Made by a program: the position numbers and the translations under genes. 64,000 bases of DNA from Erinaceus europaeus (lineage: Eukaryota > Chordata > Mammalia > Eulipotyphla > Erinaceidae): NCBI RefSeq assembly GCF_950295315.1, contig NC_080164.1, forward strand, positions 13,857,659-13,921,658. The letters run 5' to 3'. The notes beneath the pieces are model-generated. The model had not been told where the DNA came from. It ran no database searches and saw only the letters and a list, made by a program, of their open reading frames with translations. The number at the start of each line of letters is the position of its first letter. Position 1 is the first letter of the stretch. Positions 1 through 11,096 of this stretch are shown piece by piece.

Positions 1-94
1 AAAGAACAGATGCAGAGGAAAATCAACAGGCCTAGTCTCGTGCAATTTGGAGCTGTGGATGACCTCACAGGCCTTCATTTAATATGTAAAGACT

Positions 95-225
95 GATGTT
101 GACTTATGTATTTATTGTTTACTGGGTAGAAATGAGAAGTTGAGAGGGAAGGAAAGATAAGAGAGGGAAGAAAGATGTCAGCAGCACTGCTTGACTGCTT
201 GTGAAGCTTTCCCCCCTGAAATTGG
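95..225 (-). mobile_element. S1-type SINE fragment, antisense
   Basis: The purine-rich stretch after TTATGTATTTATTG reads AGAAGTTGAGAGGGAAGG and ends with CTTGTGAAGCTTTCCCCCC, the reverse complement of the ERI SINE body. The tRNA-like head is missing on the right side, so this copy is truncated. Confidence 0.6.
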
Positions 226-244
226 TTTCTTTCTTTATTTTTAT

Positions 245-488
245 GATTAATTTTATTGTCACAAAGGTTATTGCTGGAGCTTGGAGCCAACACTACAGAT
301 CCACTGCTCTTGGTGCCACTTCCCCCCTATTTTATTTGCTAAGACAGAGAGAAAAAGGAGATAGGGAGAGAGGAAGAGAGACATCTGCAGACTCACTCTA
401 CTGCCTGTGACGCTTCTGTGCAGGTGGGAAGCAGGCATCTGAGCCATGTTTGAAAGCCTGATGCTTCATCTGCTGTGCCGCCTACTAG
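245..488 (-). mobile_element. S1ext SINE, antisense, diverged
   Basis: It starts with the reverse complement of the 3' extension (GTTATTGCTGGAGC..CCACTGCTCTTGG), followed by TTTATTTGCTAAGACAGAGAGA and CATCTGCAGAC. The B-box region on the right (GCAGGCATCTGAGCC) is badly decayed, which suggests an old copy. It lies tail-side next to the fragment at 95-225. Confidence 0.65.
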
Positions 489-735
489 AATGATCCCCAG
501 TTTTCACTACGAAAAATTTTAATGATAGAGAAGAAGTGAAAGACGAGTATAATGAATTTCTAGATGCTGACCACTTTGATCACTTACTGTTGATCCTCTG
601 GGCATATTTGCTTCATTTATATGTGGACATATATATTAATTTTTGCTGAACAGCCTCAGAGTTTCAGATATCCGGATCCTTCACCTCCTAAGTTCTTAAA
701 ATAAATAAATATATGTATATGTGTGTATATATATA
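489..735. other. unique AT-rich sequence
   Basis: No recognisable coding or repeat content apart from a short TA/TG-rich run at about 697-737 directly before the next SINE. Confidence 0.5.
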
Positions 736-997
736 CCAGTGTTAAGGATCCCAGTTCGAGCCCCCAGCTCCCCATCTGCAGGGGGGTCGTTTCACAGGTT
801 TGCAGGTGTCTATCTTTCTCTTCCCCTTCTCTCTTGATTTCTCTCTGTCCTATCCAACAACGACAGCAATAACAACAATAATAACAACAACAACAATAAG
901 CAACAAGGGCAACAAAAGGGAAAAGATGGCCTCCAGGAGCAGTGGATTCGTAATGCAGGCACCGAGCCCCAGTGGTAACCCAGGAGGCAAAAAAAAG
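736..997 (+). mobile_element. S2ext SINE, head-truncated
   Basis: The copy begins inside the tRNA-like head (GTTAAGGATCCCAGTTCGAG). It keeps the CCCATCTGCAGGGG body, the CTATCCAACAACGACAGC tail, and the extension with CCTCCAGGAGCAGTGG and GAGCCCCAGTGGTAACC. It runs straight into an oppositely oriented S1 copy. Confidence 0.85.
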
Positions 998-1142
998 AGA
1001 GGGAGAGAGACAGAGAGGCACCTGCAGCCCTGCCTCAGCACTTGTGAAGCTTTCCTCCTGCAAATGGGGAACAGGGGCTCGAACCTGGGTCCTTGTGCAT
1101 TGTAACATGTGCGCTCAACCAGGTGCACCACCACCCAGCCCC
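995..1142 (-). mobile_element. S1 SINE, antisense
   Basis: Reverse-complement ERI body (CACCTGCAGCCCTGCC..GCACTTGTGAAGC) with an antisense B box in GGGGCTCGAACCTGG and the head at CAACCAGGTGCACCACC. It abuts the 3' end of the preceding + strand copy, giving a tail-to-tail inverted SINE pair. Confidence 0.88.
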
Positions 1143-1239
1143 CACGTCCTAAATTCTTTAGCATACATGTCCTGTGTCACCACAGCGCTGTGATCACATC
1201 TAAGGAATTAATAATAATCCTCATTGTCTTCTGACATCC

Positions 1240-1790
1240 TGTCTACATTCAGATTTGCCTGGTGGTTAAAAAAAAAAAATGCCTCCATAGATGCTTTCCC
1301 TCCATTTATTTACACATCACATCTAGTTGTTCATGTCTCTGAGTCTCCTCACTAGCTTCCTCTTTCATGACACGAAAAGAGCCAAGCCAGTCGTCCCTAT
1401 AAGGTGCTCCACATCTTCCAGGATTTGTTTGTTTGCAGTGGTGTTTGACCAAGTCCTCTGTCCTTGCACGTCCCTTAATTGGGAAGTCAGGTCTAAAGGT
1501 TTGGTGGGGTCCTGGTTCTGTCAAGAGCACTCCCTAGATGATACCGTGTCCCTCACACGGCACGTTAGTTTGATCCCTGGGTTGATGTGGTCACTGGGTC
1601 ACACCACTGTGGAGGCAAGTCTGGCACTCTGTAACGGCAGGCAATTGACACTGGGCAAACACGCTATTTCCAGTAACTTTTTACCTGAAGCTTTGCATCC
1701 TTTGATAATACTTTATAAATACTGGCTATTTTCAGGAACTGTGTGGTGATTTCCTGACTGTGATTCTTTCTACAGGGATGAACTGATGGG
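1240..1790 (-). mobile_element. probable ancient L1M 3' region, antisense
   Basis: TAGTTGTTCATGTCTCTGAG and CTTCCTCTTTCATGACACG, followed by CCCTTAATTGGGAAGTCAGG, resemble the antisense of old mammalian L1M 3' sequence as I remember it. Divergence is high and the extent is uncertain. No open frame here looks like a gene. Confidence 0.45.
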
Positions 1791-1799
1791 GTTTTTGTT

Positions 1800-1966
1800 T
1801 GATTGTTTATTATCATCATCATCATTATTATTATTGTTATTATTATTTTATTGCCAGAGCACTGCTCAGTTCTGGCTTATGGTGGTGCAGGGGATTGAAC
1901 CTGAGTCTTTGGAAGCTCTGGCATGAGAGTCTCTTTGCATAACCATTATGTTATCTCCCCCACTCC
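1800..1966 (-). mobile_element. S3 SINE, antisense, with ATT-rich tail
   Basis: An ATC/ATT-rich run at 1811-1850 is the tail of an antisense S3 copy. The body reads CCAGAGCACTGCTCAGTTCTGG, GGGGATTGAACCTGAG, and ends TGCATAACCATTATGTTATC. Confidence 0.88.
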
Positions 1967-2259
1967 AACTGTTGGTTTTTATAAAGAACTCCTATCTCTC
2001 TATGAATGTTTCGTTGCTTTTAGGCGTGATATTTCCCAGACAGACCTTTAATTCAGAATTGAAAATTTTCAGGATCCCAGACCAGTATCCCAAGAAACCC
2101 TGTTTCTTTTTAGGAGAAATTTAAAATTAAGTTCTGGGTGCCGGTGGTGTGCTTCTTCTGGGATAGTTGACCGGTAGTCAGAAAGTATACTTATTTAATA
2201 AACTATACGTCGGTTGCTAGTCCCAATTCAATCTAATACTTAAAAGTTTTTCCTAAGAG

Positions 2260-2474
2260 GGGGCCAGGTGGTGGTGCACCTAGCTAAGTGTTCACATCAC
2301 AGTGCGAAAGGACCCAGGTTCAAGCCCGTGATCCCCACCTGCAGGGGAAAAGCTTCACAAGTGGTGAAGCAGGGCAGGGCTGCAGGTGTCTCTCTTGTGT
2401 CTCTCCCTCTCTATCTCCCCCTGCCCCTCTCAATTTCTCTCTGTCCGTATCCAATAAATAATTATTTAAAAAAT
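2260..2474 (+). mobile_element. S1 SINE, full length
   Basis: Starts GGGGCCAGGTGGTGGTGCAC, has the B box in CCCAGGTTCAAGCCC, the CCCACCTGCAGGGG and AAGCAGGGCTGCAGG body, and an ATCCAATAAATAATTATTT tail. Confidence 0.92.
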
Positions 2475-2508
2475 TTCTTCCTAAGTTCTTTTTTAAATGC
2501 TTATATTG

Positions 2509-2768
2509 GGAGTCGGGCTGTAGCGCAGCGGGTTAAGCGCAGGTGGTGCGAAGCACAAGGACCGGCGTAAGGATCCTGGTTCCAGCCCCCAGCTCCCCAC
2601 CTGCAGGGGAGTCGCTTCACAAGCGGTGAAGCAGGTCTGCAGGTGTCTATCTTTCTCTTCCCCTCCTCTCTCCATTTCTCTCTGTCCTATCCAACAACAA
2701 CAACAATAAATAACTACAACATTAAACAAGGGTAACAAAAGGGAATAAATAAATGAAATAAATATTTT
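2509..2768 (+). mobile_element. S2 SINE, full length
   Basis: Head GGGAGTCGGGCTGTAGCGCA, A-box-like GCGGGTTAAGCGCAGG, B box in GGTTCCAGCCC, then the CTATCCAACAACAACAAC tail ending AATAAATATTTT. It sits 35 bases downstream of an S1 copy in the same orientation. Confidence 0.92.
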
Positions 2769-3367
2769 TTAAAATGCTTATATCTTCTCAAACTAAAAAT
2801 TTGAATCCCATACATTAATGCATTTATCTATTTGTAAATACTATACTTACCCACATAAAATAGATTTAAATCTACAATAACTATATCATTAATAACAAAA
2901 CTACCAAGTGAATTTTTTTTTTTGCATTTATTTTTTACATTGGATTCTATGCCACCACAAATGCACACACATTTCCACCACAGTGCTAAAAATAAGTTTG
3001 ATGATCAAGTTCATGATCAAGTTTGATGATCAAGTTCATTCGTTGATGTGGTTCTGAACTCTAAGGGTTCCCTCCTCCTCCTCCTCCTCCTCCTCCTCTT
3101 CCTCCTCTTCCTCCTCCTTTTAAAATAGTTTTGTTTTGTGAAAAACAAAATATTTGAGTGGTTTAAAAGGCACCATGCTGCCTGCTGAGGTCGTCGGAAT
3201 GTTGACTCCATACCATTTCCACTTCGTGCACCTAACATAAGTCATCACTCTGGTCACTTTTATTTATCTCTCTGGTGTGCATTTTTATGATAAATATGTG
3301 GATTTGGTATTCATTCATTCTTTCATAGACAGGAGTCTTGTGGTGTATATGCTCTTCTCTCTTTCTT
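2769..3367. other. unique AT-rich sequence
   Basis: No gene or family recognised. It contains three tandem near-copies of GATCAAGTT(C/T)ATGATCAAG around 2997-3040 and the CTC-rich run at 3069-3118. Confidence 0.5.
3069..3118. repeat. (CTC)n simple repeat
   Basis: Near-perfect CTC triplets, with two TTC interruptions towards the right end. Confidence 0.9.
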
Positions 3368-3482
3368 TAATATTTTATTTATTTATCAGACACCACTCTG
3401 GTACATGTGCTGCCGGGGATTGAACTCAGGACCTCATGCTTGAGAGTCCAGTGCTTTATTCACTGTGCCACTTCTCAGACCA
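3368..3482 (-). mobile_element. S4 SINE, antisense
   Basis: TTTATTTATCAGACACCACT, GTACATGTGCTGCCGGGG, ATTGAACTCAGGACCTCATG and a terminal CTCAGACC match the antisense of the S4 family, which is also present at 19205 and 55914. Confidence 0.82.
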
Positions 3483-3886
3483 ATAGATGCTCTCTTCTTG
3501 CTTTGCCTGCTGTCAGTACAGAAGCCCCCAGGTCAGCCCCTCAAGGAGTCCTCGTGGCCCCTTCATCTAAGCACCCACTGAGTGAGTGCTTGTGCCAGAG
3601 GAGCTCCAGCCAGTCCTTCCTTACCAGGTGCTGCTGGCTTGTTTCCAAGCTTGTCCTTCACTGGTGGGCGAAGTTTCTTTCTGCAGTGGGTAATCCCCAG
3701 CACACACTTTTTCATACTCTTGGAGGTGTATCTTTAAGCGGGATTGGCGAGTCAAATGGTAAATACAGAATATGATCTAAGAAAACGTTGTGGACTTCTC
3801 CTCGCTAGGGCCTGCACCACGCAGTGTTGCCCCTGGGATGCGTGAGTATGGCAGGGCACGACAACCTTAGCCACAGGCTTGGCCAA
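3483..3886. other. unique sequence
   Basis: No family recognised. The 122-codon open frame reaching in from the SINE has no conserved motif and begins inside the S4 copy, so I do not call it a gene. Confidence 0.5.
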
Positions 3887-4036
3887 GTTCTCTTTTCTTT
3901 TCTCTCCTTCCTCACTCCCTTCCTTCCTGCCTGCCTGCCTTTGCTTCTCCCTCTCTCCACTCCTCCATTCCACTGTTTTCTTCTCCTTTCTTTCTCTCTT
4001 TCCTTCTTTCTCACTTTCTTTCTCTCCTTCATCTTA
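3887..4036. repeat. CT-rich low-complexity tract
   Basis: Irregular TTTC/TTCC/CTCC run. It creates long low-complexity open frames on both strands that have no protein signal. Confidence 0.85.
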
Positions 4037-4049
4037 TTTAATGTGGCTC

Positions 4050-4327
4050 CAGAGAATAAACAAAGACATCATAGCATTGAGCCAGCTCTCCAGCCCAGTT
4101 TTTTATTCTGTCTCTCTAGAGAGATGGGAGGAGGTAGAGAGAGAATCACTCACATACACACACACTGGGGGGGGGGGGAGAGTGAGAGGGTGACAGGAGT
4201 CACCATCCCATCAATTCATGAAATCCTTCTGGTGCTGTCCATGGTACTCCCATATGGCATTATGGATCAAAGCCAGGGTTCCACACATGGTAATGATTAT
4301 TCCCCACTGAGCTATCTCCCAGCCCTT
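4050..4327 (-). mobile_element. S5-like SINE, antisense, diverged
   Basis: After CTGTCTCTCTAGAGAGATGG there is an expanded CA then G run (about 4155-4181), then TTCATGAAATCC..CTGGTGC, ATCAAAGCCAGGGTTCC at the B-box position, and GAGCTATCTCCCAGCCC at the head end. Confidence 0.6.
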
Positions 4328-4341
4328 AGACTAGCCTTTCT

Positions 4342-4566
4342 TGTAAATTATTTATTTATTATTTCTTCATTTGATAGGACAGAGAGAAATTGAGAGGGAG
4401 ACAGAGAAAGAAAGAGAGACAGACAGACAGAGAAAGAGAGACCTGCATCATTCCTTCACCATTTGTGAAGTGTCCTCTCTGCAGGTAGGGGACAGGGGCT
4501 TGAACCCAGGTCCTTGCGCACTGTAAAACATACGCACTCAACCAGGTGTGCCATTGCCTCACCCTC
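4342..4566 (-). mobile_element. S1 SINE, antisense
   Basis: The left tail TTATTTATTATTTCTTCATT is followed by GATAGGACAGAGAGAAATTG, a GACA/GA-rich stretch, CTGCAGGTAGGGGACAGGGG, an antisense B box CTTGAACCC and the head CTCAACCAGGTGTGCC. Confidence 0.87.
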
Positions 4567-4615
4567 TCATCCCCAGACTTTTCTCCCGTTGCCAATGTAA
4601 TAAATAAGAGATGGT

Positions 4616-4893
4616 ATTTTTTAAATATTTATTTATTCCCTTTTGTTGCCCTTGTTGTTTTATTGTTGTTGTTATTGATGTCGTCATTGTTGGATAGGAC
4701 AGACAGAAATGGAGAGAGGAGGGGAAGACAGAGAGGGGGAAAGAAAGATAGACACCTGCAGACCTGCTTCACCACGTGTGAAGCGACTCCCCTGCAGATG
4801 GGGAGCTGGGGGCTCAAACGGGGATCCTTACACGGGTCCTTGCGCTTTGCGCCATGTGCGCTTAACCTGCTGTGCTACTGCTTGACTCCCAAG
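4616..4893 (-). mobile_element. S2 SINE, antisense
   Basis: TTCCCTTTTGTTGCCCTTGT, TTGGATAGGACAGACAG, the B-box region GCTCAAACGGGGATCC, and head GTGCTACTGCTTGACTCCC. It carries the stop-free antisense frame seen in many S2 copies. Confidence 0.9.
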
Positions 4894-4899
4894 CAATGG

Positions 4900-5325
4900 T
4901 ATTTTTATTTAGGTTTCATTTGTATATTCATCTCATTATGAGGTAGGTTGACTATCTTCTCCCAGGCATATGGATTTGTTCTTTTCTTCTTCCTGTGAAC
5001 TGTATGTATCTTGTTTTTTTCTTTCAGAATGACCTTTTTCTTCTTAATGTTAAAAGCTTTTGCTAATACTAGAGAGATTAGACCTTTGTCTCTGATATAA
5101 ATTGAAAGCATTTCCCTTTCTTGTTTTTGTCATAGTTTATCTTACTGATATATTTTAGCATGCAGTTATCTTATTTTAATATAGAGAAAGTTGCCAGTTT
5201 TGTCTTATCTTAATTTTGAATCATAATTAGAAAGGGTTTTCATCTCCCTCAGTTATCAAGAAATTCACCCATGTTTCTTCTAGGATGTGCATGATTTCAC
5301 TGTCCATCTGGATAATCTAAGTCAC
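4900..5325 (-). mobile_element. ancient L1M ORF2 3' part, antisense, decayed
   Basis: On the minus strand the segment contains CCAGATGGACAGTGA, GAAGAAACATGGGTGAATT and CAGAGACAAAGGTCTAAT. This is the order seen near the end of L1 ORF2, in the C-terminal region of the reverse-transcriptase polyprotein. Frames are broken by many stops, so it is a fossil without coding capacity. Confidence 0.7.
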
Positions 5326-5932
5326 TCATTTTGCCGGGAGGAACGAGAAAGGGATCGGGTTTTCTGTGGTTTCAATAGGCCACGCCTCTTTCACATAGGT
5401 CCCTGAGAGTTGAGATGCCGCCTTTGTCACACACTGCAACTCCACACATGCCGAGACCAACTGTTCGTTCTCCTTTCTAGTCACTGACGTGTCAGATCTG
5501 AAATTCTTCAAGATCAAGTTCTCCCCTCCTCCGGGACAGGGACAATGTGTCTCTGTCACATCCTTCCGCAGTCCAGGGTCGGGGGAGAGAGAGAAAGCCA
5601 TGACTGAGCGCTTAGCCCGGGTGTGGCAGGGTTCGGGTCTGTGACTGACGTCCTAGCAGACTGTGCAGCTCAGACTGCACCTGCAGCTTCATTAGGGGCA
5701 AAGCATATTTACAGAAGTGGAGTGGGCACAGCTGACAAGTCTAACCCTTGGGGTCAGGCACTCTCAGACGGCTTCCTGTGAGACATTGTGTCCGGTCTGT
5801 GCTGTTCTGATTCCCTGTGATGAACAGCACTGCAGGGGTAGGTCGTAGGTCTGAACTAAGGGATGTGCCAAGGAAATCCCATGAAACTCACGGCTGTTAG
5901 TGAGCATTTTTGAGATTATCATCTTCCTTCTC

Positions 5933-5935
<3 letters not shown>
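5326..5935. other. unique sequence
   Basis: No exon or family recognised. It contains a few CpGs near 5480-5650 but no promoter motif that I can defend. Confidence 0.5.
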
Positions 5936-5970
<35 letters not shown>

Positions 5971-5972
5971 GG
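5933..5972. repeat. (CT)n microsatellite
   Basis: Uninterrupted CT dinucleotides following a short C run. Confidence 0.95.
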
Positions 5973-6017
5973 CTTTGAATCCCCCCCCCATACATTCTCC
6001 CCTTTCACTTAGATGCA

Positions 6018-6560
6018 TTTTATTAGTGATTTAATAATGATTGACAGGGTTGTGGGATAAAAGGGGGTACAATTTCCATACAGTTCACACCACCAGAGCT
6101 CTGTATCCCATCCCCTCCAATGGAAGCTTCCCTATTCTTTAGCCCTCTGGGAGTATGGACCAAAGATCTTTATGGGGTGCAGAAGGTGGAAGGTCTGGCT
6201 TCAGTAATTGCTTCTCTCCTGGACATGGGCATTGACAGATTGATCCATACTCCCAGCCTGTCTATCTTTCCCTAGTGGGGCAGGGCTCTGGTGAGGCAGG
6301 GCTCCAGGACACATTGGTGGGGTTGGCTGCCCAAGGAAGTCAGATTAGTGTCATGGTAGCATCTGCAACTTGGTGGCTGAAAAACACTAAGATATAAAGC
6401 AGAACAAATTATTTAATAATCAGGAACCTAAAGGTCAGGATATAGCATATAGGATTTGGGGTCTTCATGTTGGAAGAAGCTAGAAAGTCTATTTTAAGTA
6501 TATTCCAAGGGGCCTGTGACCTTACTAATTTTTGCCTGAGTCTGACAGCTAGCATGACAG
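6018..6560 (-). mobile_element. L1A 3' UTR, antisense
   Basis: The A-rich 3' end lies left (TTTTATTAGTGATTTAATAA), then ACCACCAGAGCTCTGTATCC, GGGAGTATGGACCAAAG, TGCAGAAGGTGGAAGGTC, and it continues to TTTTTGCCTGAG. This is among the longest copies of the family in the window. Sense orientation is inferred from the copy at 38692-38990, which ends in AATAAAAAATTAAAAA. Confidence 0.8.
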
Positions 6561-7841
6561 CTAGATTTTTTTAAGGCATCTTTCCAAACTCTCTGGGGTA
6601 GAGAGGCACAGAGCTTGGGGTATTTTCACAGGAGAAGCGGAGCATATGACATAGGTAGCTTTGCACTGCAGGGACATGTAAACAACGTGCAGCCCTTGAT
6701 TGCAGGCTGCATTTACTGCACTTTTCCAAGAAACCTCTCTCTCTGACGGGTTCCCCTATTGGAGAAAAACACCTCTGTTTCCAGAGCAAGCAGTTCTCAA
6801 CCTTGAACTCTTGCCATTTTCAATCAGGGAGGAATCAACGTGGAGGGATTGGAAAAGCTGAGACAGATGGAGGGAAGGGGCTTGTGTGACAGGATCAGTG
6901 GGAGACATTTGAGCCCGACTCCCGTGAATGTATCTGCACCCTAACTCACCTCTGCGTGACACTGCCCTGTGGACCAAATGCAGACTTCCCTGCTGAAGCT
7001 CCACACCTTCCTGTCACTGTCTCTCTCACCCCCTGGGACGTCTCCTCTGTTGCTCCAGCAGCCCCTGTAACCCTGAGCACGGACACACTGCCTCTACGAA
7101 GCCTTCCCTGTTCCTTTACCCATTTCTTCTGATGCTTTCCAGTGTTTGTTACTTCCTTCCCCAAGCAATGAGACAGCCTTCTGTCCTTCCAGACAAATCT
7201 GCCTTCGGTGTCATGATCCGCCTGTCCTTGGCGTTGTTTCGAGAGAACTAGCTTAGCTGAAGTCATTGCTCTGGAGGGCCCTGCGTTGGTTGCCTTGGGT
7301 CAAACGTGTCCTTGCAAATATAAAAAGCGGCTTATCCCATATCGTCCAAACACTGATGACTGTCCTGATGAGGACCTGGGTGACCAGTTGACCCTTGGTG
7401 GCTGACCACATTCCCCTCACATGAGCTATGGTCATGCTGTCACTCTTGGGGCAAAGGACTATATTTCCTATCTGAAAAATCTGAACTAGAAATATCTTCT
7501 GAGAAAAGAAATCTCTTGACAGCAAAGCCTGACCTAACTTGACATGAAGTCATGTAGAATCCTTATTTACCTACCCCACTTAAGGTGACTATTCATCCCT
7601 TTTGCGATAGAAATGTTAATGTCTGATTCTGTGGTGCTGTTCCAGGACCTCCCAGGAACGCCATGATATATAACATTTTGCATTCTGAATTCCAAAACAG
7701 TCTGCTCGTAAGGACCTGGGAGAAGGGATTATAGACCAGGATAAAGCCAAAGGCTCCAGATGCCAGTAATTTTATGCCATGTGGCTGACAAGATAACTCA
7801 TGCATAGAAGTGACCCCTGTCACAAAGAGTAAAAGTGTAGA
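6561..7841. other. unique sequence, possible L2 remnant
   Basis: No gene recognised. CTACGAAGCCTTCCCTG at about 7093-7110 resembles the L2 motif CCAGGAAGCCTTCCCTG, but this alone is weak. Open frames on the minus strand at 6571-7985 lack family motifs. Confidence 0.4.
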
Positions 7842-8335
7842 AATGCAAATACAAACAACAATGAGATACCACTTGACTCCTGTGACAATGTCATACAGCA
7901 AAAAGGTAGCAGCAACAAGTGCTAGAGAGGTTGTGGGGTCTAACAAATCCTCCTGCACTGCTGGTGGGAATGTCAATTGGTCCAACCTCTGTGGAGAGCA
8001 GTCTGGAGAACTCTCACAAGACTAGAACTGGACCTACCCTATGATCTTGCAATTCCTTTCCTGGGGTTAGATCCTAAGGAACCCAACACACCAATCCAAA
8101 AAGATTTCTGTATACCTATGTTTGTAGCAGCACAATTTGTAATAGCCAAAACCTGGAAGTAACCCAGGTGTCCAACAACAGAGCAGTGACTGAGAAAGTT
8201 GTAGTCCATACACACAATGGAATACTACTGAGCTATTAAAAATGGTGAATTCACCTTCTTCACCTCATTTTGGATGGAACTTGAAAGAATCATGTGGTTA
8301 TTATACATGTGCAAGGCCCAGACAGCACATGTTTT
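7842..8335 (+). mobile_element. L1 ORF2 end and 3' UTR, sense, decayed
   Basis: AATGAGATACCACTTGACTC, CTGCTGGTGGGAATGTCAAT, GTAGCAGCACAATTTGTAAT and ACACAATGGAATACTACTGA appear in the order found across the L1 ORF2 end and its 3' sequence. Stops and indels break the frame. It is older than the L1A copies and ends without a poly(A) tail near CATGTGGTTATTA. Confidence 0.85.
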
Positions 8336-8939
8336 TGAAAAAGAGCATATCACTTTCTCTTTACAGGTGTGAAAACCAAGGCCACATAGACAGGAAGTGT
8401 ATTTATTACAGTTCAGATGCCAAGAAGCAGACTCTCCTGGCTGTTCAGAGATGCCTAGAGCAGGTAGAGAATTTCCAGACTCAGTAGAGAGAGAGGGCAG
8501 GGTCTAGGCTCAAACACCAGGAATTAGGAATGAGACCCTACAACACCGCAGACCCAGTTGCCACACAGACCTGGGTGCCAGGGTCATAGTTTTCCATAGT
8601 TGGGGATACTTAGGAACCAGCACCCCAACAAAGGAACTGTGGACCTCAGCAGCAACCACTTCCTAGAGACTCAGCAGGGCTCTCGTGGCTGTTGACTTTG
8701 GGGTGGCAGGTGCTGCGTGGTTTCCTGACTCATCAACACACCTAGAATGATCGATCTTCCTGCTCTGCTTTTCAGGAAAGCAGACGCTACAGGCCCATAA
8801 CCCCCACTTCACTCCCCAGTGTCCCCCCCCCCCCGTTATAGACACTCACATCTGTTTGGTAGAACCGGAAAGACACCCAGGACCCTGCAGGTGTGAGGGG
8901 ATTATGCCATTTCGGCATTCTTCCCCTTGAAAGGCAAGA
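8336..8939. other. unique sequence
   Basis: No family or gene recognised. A C run lies at 8825-8834. Confidence 0.5.
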
Positions 8940-9208
8940 GACTAGCCAGTGGTGCACCTGGATAAGGGTGCATGTCACCATGTGCAAGGACTTGGGTGCG
9001 AGCCCCCACTCTCTACCCTAAGGGAGCATGCTTCACAATTGGTGAAGCAAGTCTTCAGGTGTCTATTCTCTTTGCCTCTCTGTTTCCTCACTTCTCTCAA
9101 TTTTCTCTTTCCTATCGAATTAAAAGAAAGAGAAGAAAATGTAAAAATGTCTGCTGGGCACAGCGGATTCGTAGTGCTGGCCCTGAGCCCCAGAGATACC
9201 CTGATGAA
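8940..9208 (+). mobile_element. S1ext SINE, diverged
   Basis: Head AGCCAGTGGTGCACCTGG, B-box region GGGTGCGAGCCCCC, body GCTTCACAATTGGTGAAGC, tail TCGAATTAAAAGAAAG, then the extension ending CTGAGCCCCAGAGATACCC. The following GGAA repeat probably grew from its A-rich end. Confidence 0.82.
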
Positions 9209-9292
9209 AGGGAAGGAAGGAAGGAAGGAAGGGAGGGAGGGAGGGAGGGAGGGAGGAAGGAAGGAAGGAAAGGAAGGAGGGAAAAAGAAAGA
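9209..9292. repeat. (GGAA)n/(GGGA)n microsatellite
   Basis: A pure GGAA block, then GGGA, then GGAA again, directly at the end of the SINE extension. Confidence 0.92.
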
Positions 9293-9790
9293 CAGGCATG
9301 CATATCATTAGAGTCCAGTGCATGTCACTTGAGTCAGTCTGTGGTTCTTGAACTAAGTCACTTCCCAAAGATGACAACAAGAAGTGCTCGAACCAGGACT
9401 AGAAGCCAGACTTCTGCCCTCCTGTCCTGGGGGTTGGCGTCTGGGCTGCCTGGCCCCAGGCTGTGGTCTTGCCTAGCTCTCTTCCCTCAGCAAGAAGGAA
9501 AAGGACAACTGGTTCATGTGTCTGTCCGTTCAAGAGGGCCCCTGGACCTTAACCCTGAATCCATTAGGGACCAGTGGTCCCCACCTACCATGCATGGATT
9601 GGTGGCTCCCTTAGTTGTCGACCCAGTAGCACAGCAGAGCCAGCTATCCCCCAGCTCCAGGATGGGAAACAGTGGCCATGTGGTATTGGCTGGTCGGGTC
9701 TTGTGGTCCAAGCTGTGGTCAGTCTTACCTCCCTGGTCATCTGTGTGTTATTGAAATGGCTTCAGTCCAGTCCTTAACATCTCCAGTGAG
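9293..9790. other. unique sequence
   Basis: GC-moderate, with open frames on both strands but no splice-site and codon context that would support an exon. Confidence 0.45.
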
Positions 9791-9796
9791 ACTGTG

Positions 9797-10240
9797 TGCT
9801 GGGCTAGCGTGAGAGTGTTTCTTCCCGGGCACGTGCTCTCTGGGTTGGAGAGAACTCGACCGGAGCCAACCTGGGCTGCTGCTTACTCAGCAACGCGGGA
9901 GAGAGACCAGGAACTCGTGGCAGAGCAGGAATGCAATGTGTCTTTATTGATCAGAGACAACGCTTTTATCTGTTAAAACCGGAATTGGCAAGTCGGAAAA
10001 GGAAATGGCTAGGAAAGGGGGGTAGAAAAAAGAAAAGAGCAGGCTAAGGTAGAAACTCCCTTAGCAACTGTTGCAACTGTTGGGAAGGTTTTAACTGGTG
10101 GGATTAATAGTACCCTGCAAGCAGGGTGGGTCTTGAGGTAAAAAGAAGATAGATCAAAGGTGGGGATCTTTCAGGCAAAACAATGATAATGTAAATAGGC
10201 CATAATATCAGCATGGGGGGGGCTGGCTTAAGGCCTGACA
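9797..10240 (-). mobile_element. solo LTR of an endogenous retrovirus, antisense
   Basis: The 444-base unit has TG..CA ends (TGCTGGGC left, GGCCTGACA right) and is flanked by ACTGTG (9791-9796) and ACTGAG (10241-10246), a 6-base duplication with one mismatch. TTTATT at 9943-9948 is an AATAAA signal on the minus strand. The left 150 bases match the left part of the LTR at 11420. No internal viral genes adjoin it. A 6-base duplication fits beta-type (class II) elements by general knowledge. Confidence 0.82.
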
Positions 10241-10246
10241 ACTGAG

Positions 10247-11096
10247 TACTTCCGGGAACAGTTCCTGGGTGGGAGGTGTGGGGAGCTAAGTCTTCTGGAG
10301 CCCCACAGGTCAGAGACTCGGGCAGAAGTCCCCCGTGGGACTCCCAGCATGGCTCTACATAAACCCGATCTTCTCTCCTCTCTGTTGCTTCAAGCTGTGC
10401 TCCAGCCAGGCCCACCCCCTGACTTGGAGGAGGGAGCAGCCATTACTCTCAGGCCTCAGCAGGGACAGGCTTCTGACACCTCAGGCAGCATGTCCACAGC
10501 GCTCACCAAAGACGAAGTTTCCAACCTCAGTGTGACAGATGCCAGGAAAACAGCTCTGAGACAGAGAACACAAGCAGGGAGGAGAAGCCAGCTCATCAGG
10601 ATGGGAGCATGACCCCGTTCCCCCCTCCCGCTTTCCTCTGCCCTCCTAGCCAGACAGAACACAGCTCTCCACAGACGTCCCGGGTCGCACCCTGGGCCGG
10701 CCAGGACTTGCTGCCACTGGCAGAGGTGGCTGCCCACTCCCTCCGCAGGACCATGTGTGGGGTCAGGGCTGTTTTTCTGTAGCTTAGATTTTGGCTGGCA
10801 GATCTTGCACATTCTTAATTCATATTTAATAACCTGGTAGTGCTGAGAGGGCAGAGGGGAGGGAAAGCCTCCATCCTCCAAGCTGAAAAGGAGGGGCCAC
10901 CCCCAGACCCCAAGCCCAAGGGGCCAATTAACAGCGGTGATATGGGGAGGCTCTTAAGGAACTAGACATCCCTCCCATTTTTTTTTTATTTCTTCCATTC
11001 GGATCATCTTTCTTTTGAAGTAAAGTTGTCTTCCAGGCCCCCCAGTGAAAGCAGAGTTGTGTGATCTCTGGTTTGCTTCTTAAGAAATTAGTTTCA
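10247..11096. other. unique GC-rich sequence
   Basis: No gene recognised. Open frames of 87 and 141 codons overlap on opposite strands without recognisable motifs. Confidence 0.45.

Noticed and set aside
5326..5660. CpG island or promoter
   Set aside because: A modest number of CpGs only, no sustained density and no transcription-start motifs.
7842..8487. Small + strand open frames that could be a gene
   Set aside because: The DNA matches the L1 ORF2 end and 3' UTR in order, with broken frames, so it is a dead L1.
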